From positions 1 through 64,000 of the forward strand of contig JAKMXF010000306.1 of NCBI GenBank assembly GCA_024704765.1: DNA of 64,000 bases. Reading direction: 5' to 3'. Under the pieces are notes generated by a model. The model made no database searches. It saw nothing but the letters and a program-made list of their open reading frames with translations, and was not told the DNA's origin. Below, one piece after another: positions 23,643 to 33,395 of this stretch. The DNA comes from Oopsacas minuta. Taxonomy: Eukaryota; Porifera; Hexactinellida; Lyssacinosida; Leucopsacidae. The position numbers were made by a program, and so were the translations under genes. Position 1 is the first letter of the stretch. The number at the start of each line of letters is the position of its first letter.

Positions 23643-24176
23643 CAGAAATGGAACCGGTCAGCTTTTTCATGGCCTGACCCGACCAGTCGACTGGTAACTA
23701 TGACTATATACTGCCTGGCCAAAAGTATTGGGACACCCTGCCACTTGTGACATAAGTGGCACACGGCGAGAATATGTTCAATATTCTGTGGATATAGCAG
23801 AAAGTAGAAAAATCTCTTTTACTCAAAGTTGATGAATTAATATATATTCAAAAATGTATGAGATAATTTTCAGTTATGGTCTAGTTCAGTGGTTCTCAAC
23901 CTGGGGTCCGCGGCCCATAGGGAGCCCGCATCCCTAAAATGTCTTCGTTATGTTTATTGGCAGGGGTCCGCAGACCCCATAAAATGGACCAAAGAGGTCC
24001 GCGGAAAAAAAGGTTGAGAATCAATGGTCTAGTTTAATCAAACTGCTAAGTCGAAGTTTTTGGTCAATATGATTACAGAATCAAATTCAGATTTACCATA
24101 TCCAGAAATTCTGACCGGCCGGTCGAAATCTTCGACCGGTACCCGACCCAACTCAACCCGACCGGTTCCATCTCTG
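23643..24176. mobile_element. Non-autonomous hAT element with exact 8-bp target duplication
   Basis: The left end CAGAAATGGAACCGGTC is the inverse of the right end GACCGGTTCCATCTCTG with one mismatch. CTCCCTGG occurs exactly on both sides (23635-23642, 24177-24184), the 8-bp duplication of the hAT superfamily. The 534-bp interior has no gene. It contains a Tc1 end fragment (23708-23740, CTGGCCAAAAGTATTGGGAC) and a second hAT MITE (23887-24026). Confidence 0.9.
23887..24026. mobile_element. hAT MITE, 140 bp, nested
   Basis: The left end CAGTGGTTCTCAACC pairs with the right end GGTTGAGAATCAATG. The octamer GTCTAGTT flanks it exactly on both sides (23879-23886, 24027-24034). Inside are GGTCCGCGG-type repeats. 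It inserted into the larger hAT element at 23643-24176. Confidence 0.9.
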
Positions 24177-24184
24177 CTCCCTGG

Positions 24185-25540
24185 CATATTCTGTGAAGTT
24201 GGTTGACAAGGTGAGCCTGAGCCAAGAAAATGTCGAAAATGCCGAGAGTGAAATATGATTAATCATATGATAATGAATTCTGTAGTAAGGATTTATATTC
24301 CTATAAAAATAGTAGCATACTGCTTCCTGCACAGTTCCCACTCCAATCGCATCTAGCTAAAACTCAGAATTATCCATCTGTAAAAATCTCAGGGGGCGCC
24401 ATTGTATCCGCCCCTGGGTTCAGGCCCTATATTTATATATGATTTCATGAAAAACTGCCTCCTCTATCCCCCTCCTGTAAGATAAACCTGGTTCCACGCC
24501 TCATATTATATCTATAAATTATTGATTACGCTAACGTATATTGGAGCTATCGACCGTATACTAATCCTCTAATTTATATTCACTCAACTTCTATTACAGC
24601 GAACACTTATATATGGAAATAAACCTTTAAAATTGTCTAAATATACTCTCAAACAGCCAAAGGTAATATAAATTTCATCGGTTATATCGAAATCCACGTA
24701 TATTGAAGTTATTTTCGCTTCGCCTCCCCTTGAACTTTGATTTAACTGGTGTTAATTGACTGTTGTAGAATATTGTCTGGATTGAATTTGTTTTCGTTTT
24801 TGTATTTTAATTGGAGTCGCTATAGTATATTCATTCAATGTCCAATATTTATTTTTTTGTGCCTCCAATTAATAATGACACTTTAAATAAATTCAACTAA
24901 CATATGCTGTTACCCGTTGATACAGACTGTACTTAAATATATTCATTACTGCCACATTTGTCTATTTTAGTAGCCATTATGCTATACCGGAGGGAGACGT
25001 TTGTGTACAGAAGGACAACATTTGTGTACAAATATATCTGTACACAAACGTCGCACTAACGTTTTACCTTGGATTAGTCTCAATATTGCTCCTGGGTGTC
25101 TGACCATCTCCTTGTTGTAAAATTGGGTAAATCGATATCTATTAGGTGAATAGAGTATTGATAGGTTTAGTTAAGAATATTGGCAGTAATTGGCGATTAT
25201 GTGGATTTTACCTTACTATTTCACTAATTTAATTTTTGTGCCAAGCTAGTGCGGCGTTTGTTTACCATATATTTGTATAGTCTTCTTGCTGTTTTTACAC
25301 AAAGGTCGCACTATCTTTGTCACAAATGTCCTTCTCCCATGTTATACCCATCACAGAATACTTGGTAAACTATCGTATTAAAGTGCATAATGGATATAAT
25401 GATTATGAGTATAGGTAGTGATATATTGGTTATTGTGATAATTTGGCCCAATATCTGTGCCCCAGTACTGTCACGACATCTAGTATGTACTGGATTGATC
25501 CACATTTCTTTATGCAATATAGACTAATTTAGTTCTATTT
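24185..25540. other. Non-coding region upstream of STK11-like gene
   Basis: No gene is visible. It holds a perfect 15-base hairpin (24996-25010 with 25038-25052) and a related inverted sequence near 25310-25350, which may bound a MITE of about 370 bp. Any 5' untranslated exon or promoter of the downstream kinase should lie here but cannot be pinpointed. Confidence 0.4.
24981..25350. repeat. Hairpin and putative MITE
   Basis: GACGTTTGTGTACAG (24996-25010) is the exact inverse of CTGTACACAAACGTC (25038-25052) with a 27-base loop. Near 25310-25345 the motif appears again inverted and diverged (ACAAATGTCCTTCTCCC, then GTTATACC against CTATACCGGAGGGAGACG on the left). The larger boundaries are tentative. 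Confidence 0.35.
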
Positions 25541-25550
25541 TTTGCTCTAG
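25533..25550 (+). promoter_or_regulatory. 3' splice site just before STK11 start codon
   Basis: A pyrimidine-rich tract ends in CTCTAG at 25550, ten bases before the ATG at 25560. This implies a 5' untranslated exon upstream or a trans-spliced leader. The sequence alone cannot tell which. Confidence 0.5.
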
Positions 25551-25559
25551 AATTATCTG

Positions 25560-26945
25560 ATGGCTCACTGTACCAATGAGGATATGTTGGACGATCCTGA
25601 ACCTCTCAGTTCAATATTTCCCTACATTGATTCCCACACTCACATAATTTATGAAAAGAAACACAAGTATGCTGACTTTATAGGAGATCGTTATTTAAAG
25701 GGTTCTTTAATTGGAGAAGGCTCATATAGCAAAGTTAAAGATACCCTTGACGCTCAATCTTTGACTCGTAAAGCAGCAAAAATAGTTAGCAGGAAAAAGA
25801 TTCGTAAAATTCCCAATGGTGAAATTAACGTTAGGAGAGAAGTAATGATTCTGAAAAAATTATCACACACTAATGTGATCAAATTATTCCATTCATTCCA
25901 AGATCTTATTAAAGATAAATTATATTTAATTTTGGAATATTGTTTGGGAGATCTACAAACCCTACTTGATAATTCTATAATGAAATGTTTTTGCCTTTGG
26001 CAAGCTAAGTATTACTTCGTTCAACTTATTGATGGGCTAGAATATATTCATAGTAGAGGTATTGTACATAAAGATATAAAGCCAGGGAATATGCTGATAT
26101 CAGCTGATGATATTTTGAAATTGACTGATTTTGGAGTTGCGGAAGAACTTTCTCCCTTTCAAAATAATGATGAATGTAAATTTGCACAAGGCGCTCCAGC
26201 CTTCCAATCGCCTGAAGAGGTTACAGGCCTCCATGATTCATGGTCTGGGTTTAAAGCCGATATTTGGTCAGCAGGAGTTAGTTTATATAATTTTACTACT
26301 GGACAATATCCTTTTGAGGGTGATTGCTTATATCAGATCATAAGTAGCATTCAAAATGATATTGTTGTTGTCCCTAATATTCTTCCCTGTTCTTTGATAG
26401 ATCTGCTAGCTAATATGCTGCAAAAGATTCCAGATAATCGGCTCTCTATATACAGTATCAAATCACACTCCTGGGTATTGGAGATTATCTCCCCTCCTCC
26501 AGAGGATCAAATATTAAGGTTTGGTTGTTATAATAAGGCTGCAAATAGTCACAGAGGTTTAACTGTGACACCATACCTTGAGTCTCTCCATAATTATACT
26601 GATGGCAATGATAAAAGACAAGATTTATTTTGTTTGCAAGGATACAATCGAAATTTTGAAATCGAGAATGATTTTGATCAAAATTCACATAGATCATGTT
26701 TTCCATATGTAAATACATTAATTAATACTCATTCAGTAGTAGGTGGATCAGAACAACAGATATCTAACTTTGGAGAGTCTGCCGATCATTTAGAGTCATT
26801 AAATTTAGATTTAGATCATCTACGGCTTGCAAATAGTGTGGAAGTCATTGATAACACTGCCAAAGGGCATGGTGTTAAAGATTCGGTTTTGTACCAAAGA
26901 AATTCAAAAACAAAGCATATATCCCAATCCTGTAAACAGCAATAA
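25560..26945 (+). CDS. STK11: LKB1/STK11-type serine/threonine kinase
   Basis: A 461-residue protein kinase in one uninterrupted exon. The kinase domain spans about residues 44-306: glycine loop GEGSYSKV (52-59), ATP lysine K74, helix-C E94, catalytic HKDIKPGN (170-177) with D172, DFG (190-192), and SPE in place of APE (217-219). RKIPNGEINVRREV and SGFKADIWSAGVSLYNFTTG are close to human LKB1 (RRIPNGEANVKKE, SGFKVDIWSAGVTLYN). The C-terminus ends SCKQQ, the same CKQQ farnesylation box as human LKB1, with serines 455 and 457 near the position of human S428. LKB1 is the master upstream kinase of AMPK-family kinases, working with STRAD and MO25. The region from 310 to 450 is unlike vertebrate sequences and low in known motifs. 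The orthology call is strong. Confidence 0.95.
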   Translation: MAHCTNEDMLDDPEPLSSIFPYIDSHTHIIYEKKHKYADFIGDRYLKGSLIGEGSYSKVKDTLDAQSLTRKAAKIVSRKKIRKIPNGEINVRREVMILKKLSHTNVIKLFHSFQDLIKDKLYLILEYCLGDLQTLLDNSIMKCFCLWQAKYYFVQLIDGLEYIHSRGIVHKDIKPGNMLISADDILKLTDFGVAEELSPFQNNDECKFAQGAPAFQSPEEVTGLHDSWSGFKADIWSAGVSLYNFTTGQYPFEGDCLYQIISSIQNDIVVVPNILPCSLIDLLANMLQKIPDNRLSIYSIKSHSWVLEIISPPPEDQILRFGCYNKAANSHRGLTVTPYLESLHNYTDGNDKRQDLFCLQGYNRNFEIENDFDQNSHRSCFPYVNTLINTHSVVGGSEQQISNFGESADHLESLNLDLDHLRLANSVEVIDNTAKGHGVKDSVLYQRNSKTKHISQSCKQQ

Positions 26946-27739
26946 ATCTGTATTTTATCAATATTATGTTGTGTTGTTGTGTTGTATCATGTCGACCCTA
27001 AATCCTGTTGTGAAAGTAACCATTATATCTAACTATATTGTTACTATATTGCACTATCTAATTAAATTCGAAATATACAGTATTACCTCCAATAACAGCC
27101 CTCACGAATAATCCCCCAGAGGGCTTGAAATAAATTCTTGCCTCGGCTGTTTTCAAGGTAATACCGTAGGGTGTCACGGCAAAAGTTATTCTATTCAACT
27201 TTGTAGAATGTATTTTTGCAATATAGAATATACTTATGCAAAGTATCTATATAGACTGTAACTAGATTTACTAATGGAGTGGTCTAGAACTTGAATAATC
27301 GTCCTAAAATTAAAAATCCCCCTCCCTAAAATATTTCTTTCTCTCGAATTATCACCTCGAATAATTCCGCCCCCTATAGAGTCCTTGAAATGAATAATCG
27401 CCCCACCTATTATTCGAGGAAATACGGTACGTTCCACATGTGGAACCAACTATTAACAAAGGAAGTCAGCAAGTCATGACAATACAACAACTTTTGTAAA
27501 TTTGAAATTCATCAGAGGATACGCTGGTTACAAAGTTCATAGTAACCAGAGGTTAACACATTTAAACAATCAAATACGGGTGAGCTAAACAATGAATAAA
27601 TTGCCGCATCTCTATACCTCGTAAAATGAATTAATCAATTAAATTTTATTTCAGAATTCACAAGAAAATAGCGCTCTTCGTTAGACAGCTTAGTGCCTCA
27701 GACTAGCTTTGTTATTAAACAGCTAAATTTCTGGATGCT
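26946..27739. other. Non-coding region with a MITE
   Basis: This region lies downstream of the kinase. No gene is visible. The first 100 bases are presumably its 3' untranslated region. The MITE-like structure at 27076-27429 occupies most of the rest. Confidence 0.5.
27076..27429. mobile_element. MITE-like repeats with TACGGTATTACC ends
   Basis: Three related termini occur: TACAGTATTACCTCCAATAA (27076), its inverse ending GGTAATACCGTA (27168), and another inverse ending in CGAGGAAATACGGTA (27429). Each is followed inward by AATAATC- and CCCC-rich sequence. This fits either one 354-bp element or two adjacent, partly nested ones. No superfamily can be assigned. Confidence 0.5.
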
Positions 27740-28500
27740 TTTGATTGCTACGCGACCGGATAAACTCGATACTACGTACCTCGAGGTTAATTTATATTAT
27801 CCATGGTCCCATCTAAATTCCATTTTATGGTAATGATGCTTTTGTTTGTAATCTTGACACTTCGTGCCTCTAGCCCTAGTATAATGAAAATCTGAAAACT
27901 ATAGAAATTCGGGAAAATTGAAATTTTTGAGCAGGCATGATGGCGTATTTATTCCATAATGAGTGCATTTATCAAAATCACTACTACGTACAGACATTTG
28001 GCACATTGAGGATTACCTTGATTCAAATTTCAAATTTCAAACTTCTATCATGTATATTGACTGAGCAAGGCTGGATTCGGTTAGCCCATTAACAGTTAAC
28101 CTCCGCTCTATCCAGTTAACTCTCTAGAAAATATATTCGGTTAACCGAATTGCATCATTTTCCAACCATATATTATAATTCTCGGTTTTAAGAGGTAAGA
28201 AAGTATATATACACGAGATCTGCAAGTATTTTGAGATGAAACATTTTTGGTCCGTATTACTAAATTTCAGTACTTGTTTTAGATAACATCGCATAACGAT
28301 TGCACATATAGTAGCTATGTATTGGTATTATCAATTTCAGTCACGTAACTTCATTGATTGTATTGAACAATACTTACAGCGGTTAACCGGTTAACTGCTA
28401 TAATCGAAAAGGTTTTAACTGCGACCGAAATTCGGTTAACCACCCCCCACCCCTGGACTGAGCAATGGCAAGTAATGTGTATTTTCAAAAATTTGTTACG
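27740..28500 (-). repeat. Dispersed repeat family, copy 1, split by a MITE
   Basis: It shares segments with 36730-37130 and, in reverse orientation, with 60730-61200 and 63340-63790. Diagnostic pieces are CTTCGTGCCTC after AATCTTGACA, ATCCATGGTC, and CTTCTATCATGTA. The hAT-like MITE at 28069-28455 interrupts it. Function and class are unknown. Confidence 0.6.
28069..28455. mobile_element. hAT-like MITE with flanking duplication
   Basis: The decamer GACTGAGCAA occurs on both sides (28059-28068, 28456-28465). The ends are GGCTGGATTCGGTTA (left) and the inverse of a CAGGGGTGGGGGGTGG sequence (right), with GGTTAACCG motifs inverted inside both arms. The exact element boundary within the repeated decamer is ambiguous. 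An 8-bp hAT duplication is the likeliest reading. Confidence 0.6.
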
Positions 28501-28504
28501 GTCA

Positions 28505-28682
28505 ACACCCAAATAAGTCAGTACGCGTGCTATCTAGTCAATGCGCATATTGACTAACCTGTTCCTAAATACCCATAATGAATAGCCAGTACGTGTATTG
28601 ACCTACCTGTTGGTCAATACTCATATTGACTAGCTTGTGTGCGTAGCTCTTTTAGTACGCGTATTGACTAGTCAGTCCACGT
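28505..28682 (+). repeat. Cluster of short imperfect palindromic repeats
   Basis: Five variants of GTACGCGTATTGACTA-like units follow each other (for example AATGCGCATATTGACTAACC, CAGTACGTGTATTGACC, GTCAATACTCATATTGAC, AGTACGCGTATTGACTAG). Spacing is irregular and there is no gene. The role is unknown. Confidence 0.55.
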
Positions 28683-29608
28683 GTAATAACGTTCATTAAA
28701 ATAGGTAAAACGCATGCAAGTAATATATTTTGTTAATGTTGCGTGATCAGAATTGTTATATGACAGGCTTCTATTTGTCATGTAGCGCATTTAATTACTT
28801 ATACATGGGATCCCGAAATTCACAAAATGCTATCTTATTTATCTACCAATAGTGGGGAAAATGAAATTATACATTTTATTTTTTATCGGTATTGATTATA
28901 TTCGGAGGTTTAGATTTCCAAGTATAAGTATATCAATCACCTACTGGTACTTTTTGGCACATATATTTCATGTTCATGCTAATCAAAGAGCTTTCAAAAT
29001 TTCACTGCAGTTCTGAAACATATTTGTTATTTGCTTAATTCTCTCCTTGATTGTTGTGTGACCTGCTTCTTGACATAATATTCACTCTTTCAGTATCCTC
29101 GACATGGCACGTTGCCCTTTACCAATGTACAATACTACACCTTACCACAAGCATGTGGATCTAAATATATTGTAGATCTATATGAGCTCTTCAATAGTGA
29201 AAAATGATCTCATTATGGAATTAATACGTAATTCATTTATTTTACGCTGAAAGAATATGGTCAGTCTCTTAAAACAAGATCTTAATGCAGTTTTTATATT
29301 CCTCTTCAATTAGTGAATACTCTATAAGTAATCCTGTATGGAGATAGTACTCAAATCAGTATCACCCTTATCGTACTATCCTATCAAATTTACATATTTT
29401 CAAGGTAGTTCTTTAAGAGACTTGTTATGAGCAATTTATCCCTTCAAGTTATCTAAATTTCAAATTCCAGTGGTTCTAAAATTTTAGTTTGAACTTTGGT
29501 GGGTAAGGAATAGTAAATCCACAACGTCGAAATTAATTTCTTTTGAAACAAGCATAAGTATTTTTATGACGTTGTAAATCTATTTTACCATTAGTTAACA
29601 TACTACTA
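28683..29608. other. AT-rich non-coding stretch
   Basis: No gene, repeat end or other structure was recognised. Confidence 0.5.
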
Positions 29609-29683
29609 GGGCATTCAATAAGTCTTACGGGTGATGTCATAGAAGATGATGCAAACACTATACACACTAACTGATTATATTAT

Positions 29684-29905
29684 TTATTCAAAGTAACCCC
29701 CTCCTGCAGATACATAAAGTTTTAACCTTTCCACCCACTTGTAAACACATTTCTGTACTCTTCTTCGGGGATGGATTTGAAGTACTGGTACAGACCCGTG
29801 TCTGAGTGCTTGTAATGTGTTAAAATCTTTGCCTTGAAGGTAGATTTTAAGCTTGGGGAATAGCCAAAATCACACGGAGCTAGGTCTAGTGAGTATGATG
29901 AATGG
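29684..29905 (-). pseudogene. mariner transposase C-terminal segment, inverted
   Basis: On the minus strand: SYSLDLAPCDFGYSPSLKST (third catalytic Asp in CDF), then YQYFKSIPEEEYRNVF, and in a shifted frame KWVERLKLYVSAGGGYFE with a TAA at 29684. This is the normal end of a mariner transposase, but it lies upstream of and opposite to the rest of the gene. Confidence 0.85.
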
Positions 29906-30640
29906 GGAAGTACTGTAGAGCGATGGGCTGCTCATTTTAGATCTGGTGATACTGATGTCATAGATTTGCCTCGATCTGGAAGACCGGTATCCGCCATCAC
30001 TTCAGAGAATATCGCACTCATTCAAAGTATGGTCATGGAAGACAAGTGCATTACTGTCAATCAGTTAGAACAAAGTATGGAGATTTCATCGGGAGCTATT
30101 CATACAATTCTGACGACTGAGCTTGGCTACCGATCGATTTGTGGGAAATGGGTCCCACATAAGCTCAGTGAGAATCAAAGGTTGGCACGACTGAATATTG
30201 CCAAGAAACTCTTGGAAACTTATGAGAACTGCGATTCTAGACGCTTAACAGAGATTAATACTGGTGACGAGACGTGGGTGTACTATTCAACACCATATAG
30301 TAAGTATAAGAAGCGATCATGGGTGAGGGGCGACGAACAACCGGCGAAAATTCCTAGGCCCGACTTCAGAAAACCTAAGATTATGTATACCCTTCTTCAG
30401 TAGTCATGGAATTGTCTTGCAATTACTTTGTGAGAGTGGCAAGGCTGTTACTGCTACTTTCTTTACAGAGCAAGTGCTTCCAAATTTGATAAAAAATATA
30501 GAAAAGTACCGCCCGAAAACCGGAACTCGAGGAATGAAGATTTTAATTGATAACGCCAGTTCCCATACAGCTAAGCTTACCAAAAATTTCTTGGATGTAG
30601 AAGGGTTAGAATTAGATCTGGAAGGGCAATCCACGCACAA
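29906..30640 (+). pseudogene. mariner transposase N-terminal and central part
   Basis: The frame enters at TVERWAAHFRSGDTDVIDL and runs as an open frame from 29966 (PRSGRPVSAITSENI) to INTGDETWVYYSTPYSKYKK, the first catalytic Asp. A stop at about 30401 is followed in another frame by ESGKAVTATFFTEQVLP and MKILIDNASSHTAKL (second Asp, 30543). Instead of the expected PYSPDLAPCD, the sequence becomes unrelated after LDVEGLELDLE. Confidence 0.85.
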
Positions 30641-30925
30641 ATATCTCCTGCAACTCGCTGAAGATCTGTACGGGCTGGATCTTGAGTATTGTGCGAAACT
30701 CTATGTCACCTCCCCATTTGAGGTTGAAATTATCATCCTTTGAAGCCATAAATTCAACAGTGGGTATAAATTAACTAGATGTAACTATCTCAAAAATTCA
30801 TAATTTGTATTGAATAAGCTTGAAACTTTCAGTATATGGAGTTTAACTATATGTGTTTATAATATATGAAAGTTAGATATATTACTTGACTAATTCCTAA
30901 TATATATCATGACCCGCAAGACATA

Positions 30926-32237
30926 CAGGGTGGCTCCAAAGTTCTGATACAAACCATTTTGTCTATAATATTTATTCAGCATGACCTACATTATTGATTC
31001 TCTATATATAATTAATACATACTATTAGGAAGAGATTGCCTAGTCATTTATTCAATATAACCACCCTTTTAGGAAATGACAGCCCTGAGTCTGTTCGGGA
31101 ATCCTTCTACTGCGGCACGCAGAGTTTCTTGTGGTATCTTCTCCCATTCTCGACACAAGGAAATCTTTAGAGAGCAACTGTGTTGTGTGACACAGAACAA
31201 GCCTTGTTTTCCAAGATAGACCATACAGAATAGTCCATGGGATTTAAATCGGGACTGTATGGTGGCCCTTCATCCTTATGTATAAAATTGGGAATATTGT
31301 GCTTCAGCCAATCTTGGGTCGTATTGGCCGTATGGGCGGGAGCACCATCTTGTTGGAAGACAAATTGCTGTCCAGAAAACATGGTCTGGCTCAGACCTTT
31401 TACCACAGGCTCTAATACAAGCTCTTGGTATGTTTTGGCATTGATTTTCACTCCTGGGGGGATGAAAATCAGTGGTGTTCGACCAACAGCAGAGACCCCA
31501 GCCAAAACCATCACCGACAGTGGTTTCTTCATCCGACTGATATATCTGAACTTATCAGGGATCGCTGAAACTGAGGTCGAGATGACTCTGTCGTTTTGGC
31601 TATTTGTAGCCTCTTCAATGGTGAAAATTTTCTCATCTGAGAAAATGGTATTTTCGAGAACTCCAATAGCGTGTAGAGCAAGTAGGCTCTTGCTCCGGGA
31701 CACTCTCTTTTCTTTCACCGACCCAGATAGGAATTGTACCTTTTTGCGTTTAAAAGAGCGCATTCCTAGGTCCCTTTTGACAACCTTTTGTATTGCTCGG
31801 CGAGATATATTGAGCTCCAAGGCCATTTTCCTCATCGAACGGTGTGGGTTCCGCCGAATCCGTTCTCGCACCACTTTCTTGAGAGCTGAGGTCGTTACAG
31901 AGCATGGACGACCAGATCTCGGCTTGTCTACAGTGTCCCCAGTTTCCTTATATCGATTTATCGTCCTGTAGATAAATGCCCTACGTCCTTTTGCAATATT
32001 CAGCAGTTTCAAAATTTCTGATGGACTTTTCCCCGCCATATGCAACTCAATAATTGCTGACCTCTCAGATTCCATGGTCAATCACAATTTTTTTTCGAAA
32101 TAGAATACACCAAATTGAAATAATATTTGTTAGGAAGCGTATAAGGTATGTCATGGGAGAGCAAACCATTGAGAATACTTCCTGATAATGGTTGTATATT
32201 AATCATGATTTTGTATCAGAACTTTGGAGCCACCCTG
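30926..32237 (-). mobile_element. DD37D Tc1/mariner transposon, best preserved
   Basis: Both ends read CAGGGTGGCTCCAAAGTTCT and continue GATACAAA without a mismatch (28 bp). TA flanks both sides (30924-30925, 32238-32239). The length is 1312 bp. The intact ends and nearly whole transposase make it the youngest-looking Tc1/mariner copy in the window. Confidence 0.95.
31167..32075 (-). pseudogene. DD37D Tc1/mariner transposase, one frameshift from complete
   Basis: The ATG at 32075 opens 302 codons. They contain the double HTH (ESERSAIIELHMAGKSPSEI, SMRKMALELNISRRAIQK), TIFSDEKIFTIEEATN (first Asp), PLSVMVLAGVSAVGRTPLIF, QQFVFQQDGAPAHTA (second Asp) and SPDLNPMDYSVWSILE (third Asp, 37 residues on). 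The frame is lost after SVSHNTVAL near 31170, where the relative at 18850 continues about 50 residues further. All catalytic residues are present. Whether the last 50 residues are dispensable is unknown. The 244-codon ORF on the opposite strand is its antisense shadow. Confidence 0.92.
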
Positions 32238-33395
32238 TATTGTACGCCCTGATATCAGTTTGGGGTAATTCACATGCCATAGTTCGAGCGATAAATTCTA
32301 CTACCTCAATCAATAGAGCAAAGAATGAACATGTGGTGAACTCACTTGCTGAAACTCTATCCTTATATAAATCAGTGAGAATACCAGGGGGTCTAACCCT
32401 TGATCGAAGAACTTTGAAAAGTTCTGTAGAACGATGGTCAAAACTATCTTGCACAAGTGACAGGCTCTCTCCTTATCAACTCTGTTTATATACAACTAAA
32501 CTCCATTGAAAACCAATGAATTGTATATATTGAAACATAATATCGATTTCAATCATGTAAGGTTTGGGAAATTTATGAAGATATAAAAGAAAAATTTATC
32601 TTCATTTAATAAGAGTAAAGTTTGCAATAACATTATTCCAATAATTTATCTTGCTTATTGAATAATCAAGAAGCATATAAGCTCTTAAAACATTTTGTAA
32701 CTAGACTTGTTGCACAGGGGCTACTAGGGTGCATTACGCCCAAATTCTTACCTTCAATTTATACCATTTTGAATTATGAAATAGATTCTAGATATATTCA
32801 ACAAGCGATATGTAAAGTATCAGATGAAATAGTAAGGATTTCTATTATTTGGTCAATCAAATGTAGGACTTCATTGCTGTATTCTATGTTTATCCGAACA
32901 TTATATAAATGACAGAAGCTATTTCAGTAATCTTTTGAATTTATGATGCATACTATTGTTCATTTACATGCTTTCCCAACAAAGTGAATGCGCTGAATTT
33001 GAATCTATCATTGAATTTCTTCAGGAGCGAAAAGATTAATCAGATATTACGGATACAATACTGTGAAAATTTTGTAGAAATTTCTCTCGGCCACAAGCCA
33101 TCCTGTTCGCAGCAAAATTTGTTTCCATTACTTTCTACCCTGAATTTTTAGTATGTATTCTTGTCAAGTAATATAAACATTATATTCAAAGTACAAATGT
33201 CGCTTCATTGCGCAACATTAAATTTTGTCAAATTCCATTCTCACATCTATGTTGCTATGATACAATGTAATGTAATTACATGGTCATTTAACACCAATAT
33301 AACGCAATAATTATTTATATATACTGCATATTACGAGGTGACACACAAGTTCATTAACTTGATAACTTATTGAACCTCTACTTATCAATTTCAAG
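32238..33395. other. Region with unrecognised short ORFs
   Basis: Frames at 32192-32509 (SHAIVRAINSTTSINRAKNE, TLKSSVERWSKL) and 32658-32912 (NNQEAYKLLKHFVTRLVAQG) look protein-like but match no family I know. They may be exons of the transposon relic that follows or of a host gene. Confidence 0.3.

Larger units (their letters stand above)
29609..30640. mobile_element. Rearranged mariner
   Basis: The left terminal repeat (GGGCATTCAATAAGTCTTAC, after TA at 29607-29608) and the C-terminal transposase segment read on the minus strand (29684-29905). At about 29905 the sequence switches to the plus strand and gives the N-terminal and central parts. The plus-strand copy stops matching mariner near 30630. 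The 3' part has therefore been inverted and placed upstream of the 5' part. The right boundary is uncertain. Confidence 0.8.

Noticed and set aside
28505-28682. Possible CRISPR-like array
   Set aside because: Units are imperfect, partly palindromic and irregularly spaced, and the window is eukaryotic.
31237-31971. 244-codon ORF on the plus strand
   Set aside because: It is the antisense of the DD37D transposase at 31167-32075, whose motifs are unambiguous.
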